Both the position numbers and the translations under genes were made by a program. A stretch of 64,000 nucleotides of DNA from Saprospiraceae bacterium (GTDB lineage Bacteria > Bacteroidota > Bacteroidia > Chitinophagales > Saprospiraceae). The notes beneath the pieces were generated by a model that saw only the letters and a program-made list of their open reading frames with translations, made no database searches and was not told the DNA's origin. The stretch lies in contig JADJOB010000001.1 in NCBI GenBank assembly GCA_016714025.1, positions 620,001 to 684,000 on the forward strand, read 5' to 3'. Shown piece by piece: positions 8,524 to 17,369 of the stretch (position 1 is its first letter; the number at the start of each line of letters is the position of its first letter).

Positions 8524-9765
8524 TTAAATCAGGGGCTTTAAGTAAAATTCAAATTTTAGTTTCTGACCATTTCTTCGAACACTCAATTTGATTTTTTTTC
8601 CAGCTTTCTGTTGTAACATTCTATTAATCTTTGACAATGAATAGAAAGACGTCGGCCATGAATTAATTTTTATAATCTGATCATTTTCCATAAGACCTGC
8701 GTTTGCTGCCGGTGTTCCTTGTAAAATATGTGCTATATAAAATGAATTGAGATCCAGTCCCCCAGAAATTACGATCATTCCGGATTTATCATAGTCTATT
8801 TTTCTTTTGTAATTTCTGGTTGTCTTTAGATACAATTTTTCATTTTGGTAATCAAATATTAGTTGAAACTTATCCAGGATGTGATTCCCAATCAAACCTG
8901 CTTTACTTTGACTTTCCGTTCGTCCAATACTTGTTTGAATTTTTAAAAAATGGGTTATCACCTCTTGTATTTTAAAAGTATCAAATTGAAGTAAATTGAT
9001 TTTACCAACATATCCGTTTAAAACACCTCCAAGACCACTTCCTAAATAACCCGGAATCATTTTATCTGGCAATTGCAGGTTCCCTGTAGTATCTGAATAC
9101 ATCATTAATGACAAACTCGCACCGGTATCTAACAATAAATTGAACACCTGGGAAAGTGTATCAGAAATACAAATTCTTGTACTTATGTAAGGCTTGTTTT
9201 TATAAATCTGAATTGGAACAGCAGTAAAGGAAGGACTTATTTTTTTTGAACTCGGATGCAACATGATCAATCGGAGCTTATAATTTATTTCTATTTGGTA
9301 CGAATTAAAAATGGCAGCACTTAGAATCCCATGAACCGGTTCACCAATCACTTGTGAAATGTCATTAATCTTTTCCTTTAAAACAATCAGCGGTGTATTA
9401 ATTGAATATTGGTCTCCAAAGGACAGACCCATAGGACTGGTAACCAAAGCTGGAATTTCCTGTTGTAAATCGGATCCAATGACTCTAATTTCTCTTTGAT
9501 ATACATTTGGAAATAAATCCGTCCATTTTTTTTCAAACATGATTGTGTGTTCAGCCCCTGTATCAAATATCAGATTAACCGGAATCAGGTTCTCTAATTT
9601 CAGTTCAACGATTATAAATGACTGAACATACTTAAATGGCAAACGGATACTTCGACTCGCTGATTGGTCTAGCTCCCGCGAATTTGCAATACTTAATCCA
9701 ACCAATTGGATAAGTATTAAAATTAAAAACAACCGATTACTTGTAAAATCAGATCGTAAAGCCAT
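8524..9765 (-). CDS. Exported aspartic protease with two retropepsin-like halves and a PDZ domain
   Basis: A hydrophobic N-terminal segment (residues about 11-27) suggests export or anchoring. The protein carries two DTGA motifs, LIFDTGAEHTIMF (Asp68) and LLLDTGASLSLMM (Asp213), each in a retropepsin-like half of about 140 residues. Retropepsins normally use one DTG per subunit of a homodimer, so this chain could form an intramolecular pair. A PDZ domain occupies residues about 325-410, with GLDLNSFYIAHILQGTPAA as its binding-groove region. This architecture is recurrent in Bacteroidota and largely uncharacterised. It lies upstream of the SIS isomerase on the same strand; substrate unknown. 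Confidence 0.82.
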   Translation of the reverse strand: MALRSDFTSNRLFLILILIQLVGLSIANSRELDQSASRSIRLPFKYVQSFIIVELKLENLIPVNLIFDTGAEHTIMFEKKWTDLFPNVYQREIRVIGSDLQQEIPALVTSPMGLSFGDQYSINTPLIVLKEKINDISQVIGEPVHGILSAAIFNSYQIEINYKLRLIMLHPSSKKISPSFTAVPIQIYKNKPYISTRICISDTLSQVFNLLLDTGASLSLMMYSDTTGNLQLPDKMIPGYLGSGLGGVLNGYVGKINLLQFDTFKIQEVITHFLKIQTSIGRTESQSKAGLIGNHILDKFQLIFDYQNEKLYLKTTRNYKRKIDYDKSGMIVISGGLDLNSFYIAHILQGTPAANAGLMENDQIIKINSWPTSFYSLSKINRMLQQKAGKKIKLSVRRNGQKLKFEFYLKPLI

Positions 9766-9931
9766 ATGCTATAAAAGCAAATTGAAATTAAAAATACAAC
9801 AAATCCGCATATATGGAACTCTTTAAACTCCTTGGGAAAGCTTGTTTTCTATAAACTCCCAGTTTACTATTGTAAATGAAGGATTTAAAAATTGATTATT
9901 GGAATATTAAGAATTTAAAGGCATCCCTCAA

Positions 9932-10933
9932 TTAAAAAGCGACTCTTTTTTGATACCTTCCATACAAACCTAATTCATTTCCCTCGCTATCTAAAAGCAC
10001 TTTGAAATAGGAGCATTCCAGACTCCTGGTATAAAATATTTCATTATTCGGAGTGTTCAATATACTGAGTGTTTTGGTATTCGAAATTCCTTCATTATTA
10101 TCCCTCCGACTGGCCATCAATCCTGTTTTTATCTTAAAATTACGTAAGTCACGTGACCAGGGAACCAAATTAAAATTGGCAGATAGGATCACATTTGGAA
10201 AATCTTTTTTGATTTTAACACTCAAAGAATCTAAAAATTCATTCATTCTGCTAAATGAATTAGATGATTCCAAAGGCAAAGAATTGGATACTAGTATTTT
10301 AAAACTATCATTCAGTTGGTTCGTTAAGCCAAGACTCAAAATTGGATTTCCAAATATTCCAAAACTGGATTCTTCATAAAAAGGAAATTTTGACAACACG
10401 GCCTTTCCCAAAGGATCAATACGTGGCAACATGGTTTGATAAGGATATCTGGCTCGTGTTGATTGCAGTTTTTCTATATTATCCGGCGATAATTCCTCCA
10501 ATACGAGAATATCCGGATCCATGTTATAAATTGACTGAAGAGAAGAATTAATGTCATCGTTTGTAAATGTCAGATTCACAAATAACAAACTGATTGAGGC
10601 CGGATTATTTAAACTAACCAGTCTCAAATCCGTATTAAAAGAATTCATCAGAAAAAAAGCCAGGATTCCTGAAGAGAAAAAACAACTGTATAAAAACTTT
10701 TCATTGCCAATAAACAATGACACGATGCCAATTAAAAGGCATAAAAGCATCCAATGAATTGCATAATCGGAAAACCTATAAATCAACAGAAAAGCTGGTG
10801 GAAATATAAACAATATGGAAATTCCCAAGATCATTGCAATCAAGATCCACTGAATTTTTTCTGGTATGTATATGCTGATTGTTTTAATAAAATTGATTTC
10901 TGTTGATCCTATGTACAAAATTAATGATTGCAC
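9932..10933 (-). CDS. Membrane-anchored endonuclease/exonuclease/phosphatase-fold protein, probably inactive
   Basis: Residues about 25-115 contain four hydrophobic segments, followed by an EEP-like domain from about residue 112 (SISLLFVNLTFTNDD). The order of EEP landmarks is kept: VLEELSP stands where the metal-binding Glu sits, and VILSANFNLVPWS where GDFN is expected. The Asp and the C-terminal SDHxP histidine motif are missing; the end reads NEIFYTRSLECSYF instead. I therefore infer a non-catalytic relative of the widespread Bacteroidota TM-EEP proteins. Active homologues hydrolyse phosphodiesters or phospholipids. It stands alone between two same-strand genes, with 166- and 255-base gaps. 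Confidence 0.65.
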   Translation of the reverse strand: MQSLILYIGSTEINFIKTISIYIPEKIQWILIAMILGISILFIFPPAFLLIYRFSDYAIHWMLLCLLIGIVSLFIGNEKFLYSCFFSSGILAFFLMNSFNTDLRLVSLNNPASISLLFVNLTFTNDDINSSLQSIYNMDPDILVLEELSPDNIEKLQSTRARYPYQTMLPRIDPLGKAVLSKFPFYEESSFGIFGNPILSLGLTNQLNDSFKILVSNSLPLESSNSFSRMNEFLDSLSVKIKKDFPNVILSANFNLVPWSRDLRNFKIKTGLMASRRDNNEGISNTKTLSILNTPNNEIFYTRSLECSYFKVLLDSEGNELGLYGRYQKRVAF

Positions 10934-11188
10934 TTTACAATTTATAAGGAAGCTCTAAAAACTCACAAGAGTTGGTATATTCCTCAATTAAAGCTTCATT
11001 TTAAGTCAAAATAATGCAGATTTAAAATTGAGGACCCGTCTTAAAGCCTTATTTGAACTCTGATAGCCTCCTGGGATCACATCAACGATCCAATTAAACA
11101 GATTAAATAAGGTGCTTAACTCAATCTTATCTACGCTCAAGATGCGTTTTCAACTGTTTCATCAGATTTCAATTATTTATACTTGCGT

Positions 11189-13762
11189 TTAATAATCTAC
11201 AACAATTCTGTTCTTAAACTGGAGTATGTCTCCATCCGGATGAAGTAATTCCATACGAATTATATAATTCCCCCGGGCTAATCGGCTTCCCTGATCAGAA
11301 TCACCATTCCAAATTACAAAATCATCCGTTGCAAGAACTTGACCATCGAACTTTTTGACCCGATACCCAGAAAGGTCAAATACCTCAATTCTTGAATTAT
11401 ATCCGGACTTAGGCAGATGAAATTTAATTTCCAGGAAATCCATTAAGTTATCACCATTTGGACTTATCCAAATCGATGACAAATTTGGAATAAATTGATC
11501 AGCATTTTTTAAACTATCTTGCCATTGGCTGTTTTTAATTCCAGGTGTTGCATAAAAATAGGTTTTGGCTGCAGATTGCCAATTCTGTTTATTGTCAGAA
11601 GCTAATTCTAAATGAATTTTTTCAAGTGAAACCCCTTCAGGGTCCTTTAAAAAGGGATGATGCCAGGATTCATCAAATTGAAAACTATCTAAAACCAAAA
11701 GTGCATTGTGATCTCTGGCTGCTAAAATTAAAATACCGCCTTCATCAGAAATTGATGGGAGATTTGATGCTACAATTTTAGAGGAATCATGAAATGGGTA
11801 TTGAATTATCAAATTTTCGGGATCGGAACTAAATGCTAAATATCCTCCGGGCAAAATAACTTGATCTGTCTTTAAATTCATCCAGGTATTGGATGTATTT
11901 GGATTTAAAATCATCAGTTCGGAACATTTCAAAGATTGAAGGCTCTTGTTATAAATTTCAATAAAATCTTGTCCGCCACTGTTTGGATTAAAAAGAACCT
12001 CTGAAAATGTTAAATCGCCTATTTTAGGTTCTGCCGGTAAATTGAAGGGTTCTGAATTAAAATAAAATTTTTGTTCTACACAATTTTGAATCCCGGTAAA
12101 GTCCAGGGTGTAGTTGATTCCCTTTTCTAAAGGTTCGTTTAATAGGATCAGCAGTTCGTTGGTTCTTTGTTCAATAAAAGACAAAGTAGCCAATGAACGA
12201 TTGGGAGTAATTTTTAACCATTCAAGATGGTAAATGGTATTAAAATCTAAATTTTGGTTGAAACTGACTTTAATTTCCCATTCACTTACAGCATATAAAC
12301 TAGATACAAGTAAATTTGAATCAACTGTTGCATGAGAAGCAACAGAATTCTCGTGTCCAGGGCTGCCCCCACTAAAATGCTGGCTGGCGGTCCAGTTAAA
12401 TTTTCCCAAACATAAATTGGATTCATTTATTAATTCTAATGAATAGCCACCCTCTTTTTTAATTTCTGAACCATACCAACTGTCATCAAATTGCACAAGA
12501 TCTATCAACTCAAAGTCGGCGTTGTATAATTGTACTGCATCAGCAGCATTATTTATTGCAGGAAATTCATTTAACCCATACACGGATCCATACGCTTTAA
12601 ATAAATCAGTATCTCTTGCTGCACATAGTATTAAAAATGAATCTGGTTTGATCGAGCTTTTCCCAAAATAGGCTTCAGTAGAACCATCTGACAAAATGCA
12701 ATCTTCCAAATTGAGTATGTTGGGACTTATATTTTTAATTTCGATGTATTCGCGGTCAGGCAAACTTGCCGGTGGACTGGGGTCTGCCATGATTTCGGTA
12801 ATAATCAAATCATGGTATTCCGGTTGCACAGAAAAGATTGCTTTAAATTCAAACGCTGAGCCTGAATTGGTATTTGAATTCAGATCGGCTATGTTATAGT
12901 ACTTTAAAATATAATTGGAATTGAATGTGAGATTTTGGTTAAAATGCAGCACGCAAGAATTTGAGTTTATCGAGTAAATTGAATCCGGGAAGCCAACATG
13001 AACAATTTCAAAATTTGTTTTTACAAACGAGGATTGAATATTTAGTGCCTCGTTAAATTGAAGTTCCAAACGATTTTCATCCAGGGTTTCAACGGATTGA
13101 ATAAAAGGAATGAGTGTATCTTTAGCAAACTTAAGAATACTTACATCGTCAAAATAGTATCGATCTTTGCGCGTATCTGTATACGTGCAAATAAATTCAA
13201 AATAGCAAGAGTCCTTCTTAAATGGAATTTGTTTAAACAAGGTTCGTTCAAGATTTAATGGGTATTCTCCAGTATAATTTACCTTAAAATTCCAAATAGA
13301 ATCCTGAAATAATGAAATATCAAACCTGGCTAATGCCGGATCTGAAGCAAGCTGCATCAATTCTCCAAAACCCAAAAGTTGCTTTATAGAAGCATCTTTA
13401 TAAAAAAATTTCCAGTTATCGTTCGTTCCATTTTCGCCAATTTCAATATAAAAAGCTTTCGAAGAATCCCATGCCATTTGATCGGCCATTAAAACAACTG
13501 CCAGTTTATTAGTAGCTGATGGACTGAAATCCAATTTAAAATAGAATGACCAAATCAAACTGTCTTCGTAATGAAACGATCGAAACAGCGTTGAACTGCC
13601 CGCTGATGGGGCCATTAACTGGAGTTGCATTTGGGAATTAACCTTAAAGTTATGGACATCGCCTTTCCAGGCAGGGTTGAGTGATTGACTAAATGAATCA
13701 CTCCATTGGGCGAATAGCCCAGAAATGCCAAACAGGCATATAAGGGTCATATATGTTCTCAT
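11189..13762 (-). CDS. Secreted lamin-tail-domain protein with C-terminal type IX-type sorting region
   Basis: The ATG at 13,762 gives a clean signal peptide (MRTYMTLICLFGISGLFAQ); an upstream ATG at 13,858 would add 32 residues in front of it and is less likely. Mature order: a lectin-like N-terminal beta region (about 20-240), an Ig-like region, a lamin-tail domain (LIITEIMADPSPP...REYIEIKN, about residue 315), another Ig-like stretch, a second lamin-tail domain (LTFSEVLFNPNSGGQDFIEI, about 600) and a C-terminal WISPNGDNLMDFLEIKF... region with IEVFDLSGYRVKKF, as in gliding-motility-type (CHU_C-like) sorting domains. Such proteins are exported through type IX secretion to the surface. Function is unknown; adhesion or extracellular DNA/phosphate use is sometimes suggested for lamin-tail proteins. 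Confidence 0.82.
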   Translation of the reverse strand: MRTYMTLICLFGISGLFAQWSDSFSQSLNPAWKGDVHNFKVNSQMQLQLMAPSAGSSTLFRSFHYEDSLIWSFYFKLDFSPSATNKLAVVLMADQMAWDSSKAFYIEIGENGTNDNWKFFYKDASIKQLLGFGELMQLASDPALARFDISLFQDSIWNFKVNYTGEYPLNLERTLFKQIPFKKDSCYFEFICTYTDTRKDRYYFDDVSILKFAKDTLIPFIQSVETLDENRLELQFNEALNIQSSFVKTNFEIVHVGFPDSIYSINSNSCVLHFNQNLTFNSNYILKYYNIADLNSNTNSGSAFEFKAIFSVQPEYHDLIITEIMADPSPPASLPDREYIEIKNISPNILNLEDCILSDGSTEAYFGKSSIKPDSFLILCAARDTDLFKAYGSVYGLNEFPAINNAADAVQLYNADFELIDLVQFDDSWYGSEIKKEGGYSLELINESNLCLGKFNWTASQHFSGGSPGHENSVASHATVDSNLLVSSLYAVSEWEIKVSFNQNLDFNTIYHLEWLKITPNRSLATLSFIEQRTNELLILLNEPLEKGINYTLDFTGIQNCVEQKFYFNSEPFNLPAEPKIGDLTFSEVLFNPNSGGQDFIEIYNKSLQSLKCSELMILNPNTSNTWMNLKTDQVILPGGYLAFSSDPENLIIQYPFHDSSKIVASNLPSISDEGGILILAARDHNALLVLDSFQFDESWHHPFLKDPEGVSLEKIHLELASDNKQNWQSAAKTYFYATPGIKNSQWQDSLKNADQFIPNLSSIWISPNGDNLMDFLEIKFHLPKSGYNSRIEVFDLSGYRVKKFDGQVLATDDFVIWNGDSDQGSRLARGNYIIRMELLHPDGDILQFKNRIVVDY

Positions 13763-13869
13763 AGTAGCTCTAAGGTAAAAAAAATTAAAATATCCAAGTT
13801 TTTTACAGTTACCAAATCCTAAAAAATTATTAATAAGCTCAAGAAAGGCCAATCTCAAAAGCTAACATG

Positions 13870-13877
13870 TAACTTTG
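13870..13877 (+). promoter_or_regulatory. Candidate -7 promoter element TAACTTTG for asd
   Basis: Exact TAnnTTTG match ending 13 bases before the ATG at 13,891. With a transcription start about 7 bases downstream, the in-frame TTG at 13,885 would lie at or upstream of the 5' end, which favours the ATG. Confidence 0.5.
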
Positions 13878-13890
13878 TGAAAATTTGCGT

Positions 13891-14895
13891 ATGCATTTAG
13901 CAGTAGTTGGCGTTACAGGATTAGTAGGACAAGTAGTTTTGGATTTATTGAATGAAATCAAACTTCCCTATGATAAAATAAGTTTTGTTGCTTCTGAGCG
14001 TTCTGTGGGTAAAATCATTTCCTGGAATGGAAAGGATCACACAGTCATTTCTATGGAGGATGCAGTTGCATCAAAACCTGACATTGCAATTTTCTCAGCA
14101 GGAGGTTCCACCTCTTTGGAATGGGCACCGAGATTTGCGCAATCCGGTTGTTATGTAATTGACAATTCTTCGGCCTGGCGGATGGATCCATCATGTCCCT
14201 TGGTAGTTCCGGAAATTAATGCTGACACGATCCATGCAGGCACTAAAATTATTGCAAATCCAAATTGCTCAACCATTCAAATGGTGATGGCATTAAATCC
14301 ACTTCATTTAAAATATGGTTTGGATCGGCTTGTAATTTCTACCTATCAATCTTTTACCGGTACTGGCATGAAAGCGGTACGCCAATATGAATCGGAGCGA
14401 GATGGAAAACAGGTTGAAGAACCGAGAGCCTATCACCATCCCATTTTCGAAAATTGCATTCCTCAATGCGACACTTTTTTAGACAACGCGTATACAAAAG
14501 AAGAAATGAAAATGGTCCATGAGACGCGTAAAATATTAAGAGATCCAGCGATTCGGATTACGGCAACTGCAGTGCGCGTTCCAGTAAACGGGGGACATTC
14601 TGAATCCATCAATATTCAATTAAAAAAAGAATTTGAACTAGCTGCTGTATCAAATATATTGGCTTCTACCCCTGGAATCGTTTTAATGGATAATCCAGAA
14701 AATTTTGAGTATCCCACACCCTTGCAAGCAAAAAACAGAAATGAAGTATTAGTAGGTCGAATCCGCCGGGATGAATCGCAGGCTAACACGCTAAATATAT
14801 GGGTGACTGCGGACAACTTGCGTAAAGGAGCAGCTACCAATGCCGTTCAAATAGCGGCTTATCTCATTGATCAAAAATTGGTCGGCAGGAATTAA
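13891..14895 (+). CDS. asd: Aspartate-semialdehyde dehydrogenase
   Basis: Reduces aspartyl phosphate to aspartate semialdehyde with NADPH, the branch point to lysine/diaminopimelate, threonine and methionine. The N-terminal Rossmann motif is AVVGVTGLVGQVVLDLL; IFSAGGS and DNSSAWRMD follow; the catalytic cysteine lies in NPNCSTIQM (about residue 130), and the acyl-binding VRVPVNGGHSES segment carries the active-site His. 334 aa is typical. A TTG two codons upstream is possible as start, but the ATG fits the promoter and family N-terminus. No other amino-acid genes are adjacent. Confidence 0.95.
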   Translation: MHLAVVGVTGLVGQVVLDLLNEIKLPYDKISFVASERSVGKIISWNGKDHTVISMEDAVASKPDIAIFSAGGSTSLEWAPRFAQSGCYVIDNSSAWRMDPSCPLVVPEINADTIHAGTKIIANPNCSTIQMVMALNPLHLKYGLDRLVISTYQSFTGTGMKAVRQYESERDGKQVEEPRAYHHPIFENCIPQCDTFLDNAYTKEEMKMVHETRKILRDPAIRITATAVRVPVNGGHSESINIQLKKEFELAAVSNILASTPGIVLMDNPENFEYPTPLQAKNRNEVLVGRIRRDESQANTLNIWVTADNLRKGAATNAVQIAAYLIDQKLVGRN

Positions 14896-15017
14896 TTTAT
14901 AAATAATGATATTTGGATTGATTTTTGTACATTTTAAACGTTATAGATAGGAAATCATCATTTTACAAATGCCTCTGTTTGAGAGGAAAACAGATTTAAA
15001 TAATTAAATACTAGAAC

Positions 15018-16409
15018 ATGAGAACCAGATTAGTGGTTTGGGGAGTTAATGTCAAAGAAGAAAGGGTCTTGATGGCCATTTCATTAAATGCGGATGCAAA
15101 CAAAGTTGAAATCTGGAGTATTCCTGAAGCGGATATCCCTGAGGAGTTTTACAACAAGCTGATGAGCCAATGGCGCGAAGGAATGGATTTGGATATGCCT
15201 ACCAGCGCAGAGCATCGGATTACAGAATTAACCATGGCGGATGGCATATTGCCAGAAGATCTAAAAGTTGAGAAATCGGATGTGATTCAGCGCGCCCAAA
15301 TCGAATGGCATTTTATTGTCTTGTCTAACAAGCTTTATAAAAATTATAAAACAGAATTAGAAGACCTGCATGATAAGATAAAACGATTAGAATCGTTTAA
15401 TCAGGCTCTATGGGAAGAGCTTAAACAAACCTGGTCCAACATTCAACAACATATTTTTGAAAAAAATATTTCACGGGACCATGCGGATTCCTTAAGGGAA
15501 AAATCCAATGCACTTTTTGAGGAACTAAAAAAGTTAAAACAAAGTTTAGCATCTGAATTTAAGCAAAAATCTAAGGAAGTTTATGATCAGATCATGAACT
15601 CACTTTCTGAAATTGAAAAGAAAATTGAAAGTGGATCGTTATTAAAACCCTTGTTTGATCAATTAGTTAAAATTCAGTCTGATCTAAAAACGCAATCCAT
15701 ACACAAAGACCATCGCGAATCTATTTCTTCAAAATTAAATGAATCCTTTAGAAGCATCCGTGAAAAAAGAGAAAAAAGAGAATCTGGAAATGATCAACAA
15801 GGCTCAGGAGCAGACCGCCTGATCCGCAGATATGAAGGTTTGTTGGTTGCCATTCAAAAATTTGAACAATCCATAAATTTCGAAAAGAAAAATATAGATT
15901 TTGAAAACAGAAGGATTGCTACTACCAGCGGACAATTAGAAGCTCAAATTCGTGTGGCTAAAATCAAAATGATTGAGGAACGAATGAAGTCCAAAGAAGA
16001 GAAACTAAAAGAACTTCTTGCAACAAAAGAAAAATTAGAGCTCATCATTGAAAAGGTTAAAAAGCGGGATGACAAACAAAAGAAACGCACAGAACGTAAA
16101 GAAAAAGTAGAAGAAGAAAAAGAAAAAATTAAAGCAAAGATTTCTGATTCAATTCACCAGGCACAAGAACATGTTCCCGCAGAATTGCAAGAAAAATTGG
16201 AGAAAGCAGCAGAAGAAATTAAAATTGCTAAAAAACCAAGAAAACAAAAATCAGAAAGTAAATCAACTGAAAAAATTGTTGATAGTGACGAATCCAATGA
16301 AGTGATTTCTGTGGATGAACCAAATTTACCTACGGATCCAGTTTCAGAAGCTCAACCGGATTTAAATATTACACAATCCGAACCAGTCGGCAAACCGGAG
16401 GAAGAATAA
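15018..16409 (+). CDS. Conserved-type coiled-coil protein of unknown function
   Basis: Residues 1-100 form a compact beta-rich region beginning MRTRLVVWGVNVKEERVLMA, with WSIPEADIPEEFYNKL and a W-rich segment at about 50-60. From about residue 105 to 390 the sequence is almost entirely charged, leucine-spaced coiled coil (AQIEWHFIVLSNKLYKNYK opening it), and the final 75 residues are Lys/Glu/Ser-rich and disordered. There is no signal peptide, so it is cytoplasmic. I believe similar proteins occur across Bacteroidota without assigned function, but this is from memory. The HAD-like gene follows 17 bases after its stop, suggesting one transcript. Confidence 0.8.
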   Translation: MRTRLVVWGVNVKEERVLMAISLNADANKVEIWSIPEADIPEEFYNKLMSQWREGMDLDMPTSAEHRITELTMADGILPEDLKVEKSDVIQRAQIEWHFIVLSNKLYKNYKTELEDLHDKIKRLESFNQALWEELKQTWSNIQQHIFEKNISRDHADSLREKSNALFEELKKLKQSLASEFKQKSKEVYDQIMNSLSEIEKKIESGSLLKPLFDQLVKIQSDLKTQSIHKDHRESISSKLNESFRSIREKREKRESGNDQQGSGADRLIRRYEGLLVAIQKFEQSINFEKKNIDFENRRIATTSGQLEAQIRVAKIKMIEERMKSKEEKLKELLATKEKLELIIEKVKKRDDKQKKRTERKEKVEEEKEKIKAKISDSIHQAQEHVPAELQEKLEKAAEEIKIAKKPRKQKSESKSTEKIVDSDESNEVISVDEPNLPTDPVSEAQPDLNITQSEPVGKPEEE

Positions 16410-16426
16410 ATTTGCGAACTCCCTTT

Positions 16427-16864
16427 ATGAATACTAAGAAAGAATTAAAATTACAACAGCATTTTGATCAGGAAGGTAAAAAGGCTTCTCCCCTATTACC
16501 GGAACATGTAAAGAATTTTTTGGTGGATATTGACGGCACTATATGTGACGACATTCCCAATGAAGAACCGGAACGAATGGTTACTGTGGAGCCTTATCCG
16601 GATGCGATTAAAGTAATTAATCAATGGTATGAAGAAGGGCATATCATCACTTTTTTTACTTCCAGAACTGATGTCCATAAATTGATTACAGAAAACTGGC
16701 TTCAAAAATGGGGATTTAAATATCATTTCCTCTTATTAAACAAACCTCGTGGTGGCAATTATCACTGGATTGACAATCACATTGTACGAGCCACACGCTA
16801 TGAAGGAAAATTTACAAAAGAATTTGTGGAGGTTACCACCAAGGTTCAGGTTTTTGAGAAATAG
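16427..16864 (+). CDS. Small HAD-fold phosphatase-like protein
   Basis: The nucleophile motif of the HAD superfamily is present as FLVDIDGTICDDIPNEEPERM (DxDGT, first Asp nucleophile), motif II as FFTSRT, and an acidic WIDNHIV segment may supply motif IV. The conserved stretch NKPRGGNYHWIDNH is characteristic of a Bacteroidota family often labelled phosphoheptose isomerase in databases, a label that does not fit the HAD motifs. 145 aa leaves no room for a cap domain. The ATG at 16,427 is preferred; an in-frame TTG at 16,412 exists. It follows the coiled-coil gene closely. Substrate unknown. Confidence 0.75.
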   Translation: MNTKKELKLQQHFDQEGKKASPLLPEHVKNFLVDIDGTICDDIPNEEPERMVTVEPYPDAIKVINQWYEEGHIITFFTSRTDVHKLITENWLQKWGFKYHFLLLNKPRGGNYHWIDNHIVRATRYEGKFTKEFVEVTTKVQVFEK

Positions 16865-16874
16865 CTGAGGAAGT

Positions 16875-16946
16875 GGACTGTTGGACTGTTGGACTGTTGG
16901 GCTGTTGGGCTGAAGGACTGAAGGACTGAAGGGCTGGAGGACAGTT
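16875..16946. repeat. Tandem 8-bp repeat, unit GGACTGTT, nine copies
   Basis: Nine consecutive 8-base units start at 16,875: GGACTGTT three times, then GGGCTGTT, GGGCTGAA, GGACTGAA twice, GGGCTGGA and GGACAGTT. The array begins ten bases after the HAD-like stop codon. The step-wise base changes between neighbouring units look like slippage followed by drift. Confidence 0.9.
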
Positions 16947-17255
16947 GGGTAGGAGGGTTAATTGAATGTTGAGCATTTTACAATTTTTGACTACTGACTA
17001 CTAATTACTGTATACTGATTTTGGGGCTGGAGGACAGTTGGGTAGGAGGGTTATTTGAATGTTGAGCATTTTTGAATTTTTTGACTACTGACTACTAATT
17101 ACTGAATACTGATTTTGGGGCTGAAGGACTGTTGGGGAGGAGGGTTATTTGAATGTTGAGCATTTTTGAATTTTTTGACTACTGACTACTAATTACTGAA
17201 TACTGATTTTGGGACTGTTGGGGAGGAGGGTTATTTGAATGTAGAGCTTTTTTGA
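16931..17255. repeat. Tandem repeat of about 93 bp, three and a half copies
   Basis: Units begin at 16,931, 17,024, 17,118 and (partial) 17,211. Each opens with a G-rich part made of the same 8-mers (GGGCTGGA or GGGCTGAA, then ...GGAGGG) and continues with TTGAATGTTGAGCATTTT and a pyrimidine/adenine-rich part with TGACTACTGACTACTAATTA. Neighbouring copies are nearly identical. There is no open frame through it, and it lies between convergent genes. Confidence 0.9.
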
Positions 17256-17313
17256 CTCTAGAACTTTTATACTTTGATGAACCCCAATAAGAAGAAGTTA
17301 AAGCATATAAAAA

Positions 17314-17341
17314 CAAAAGCCAACCTTCAGGCTGGCTTTTG
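17314..17341 (-). terminator. Intrinsic terminator between convergent genes
   Basis: Twelve-base arms (CAAAAGCCAACC and GGCTGGCTTTTG, one mismatch) around a TTCA loop, with CTCTTTTTT on the plus side and TTTTTATATG on the minus side. It lies 29 bases past the M36 peptidase stop and can serve transcripts from both directions; the peptidase gene is the nearer. Confidence 0.75.
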
Positions 17342-17369
17342 CTCTTTTTTAACGTTTAATTAATTTATA

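Noticed and set aside
14972..14986. Hairpin CCTCT/AGAGG upstream of the coiled-coil gene as a terminator of asd
   Set aside because: The stem is five pairs only and no T-run follows; not enough to call a terminator or a regulatory leader.
16865..17255. Possible CRISPR array
   Set aside because: The 93-bp units are contiguous near-identical copies without unique spacers, and no cas genes are in the window.
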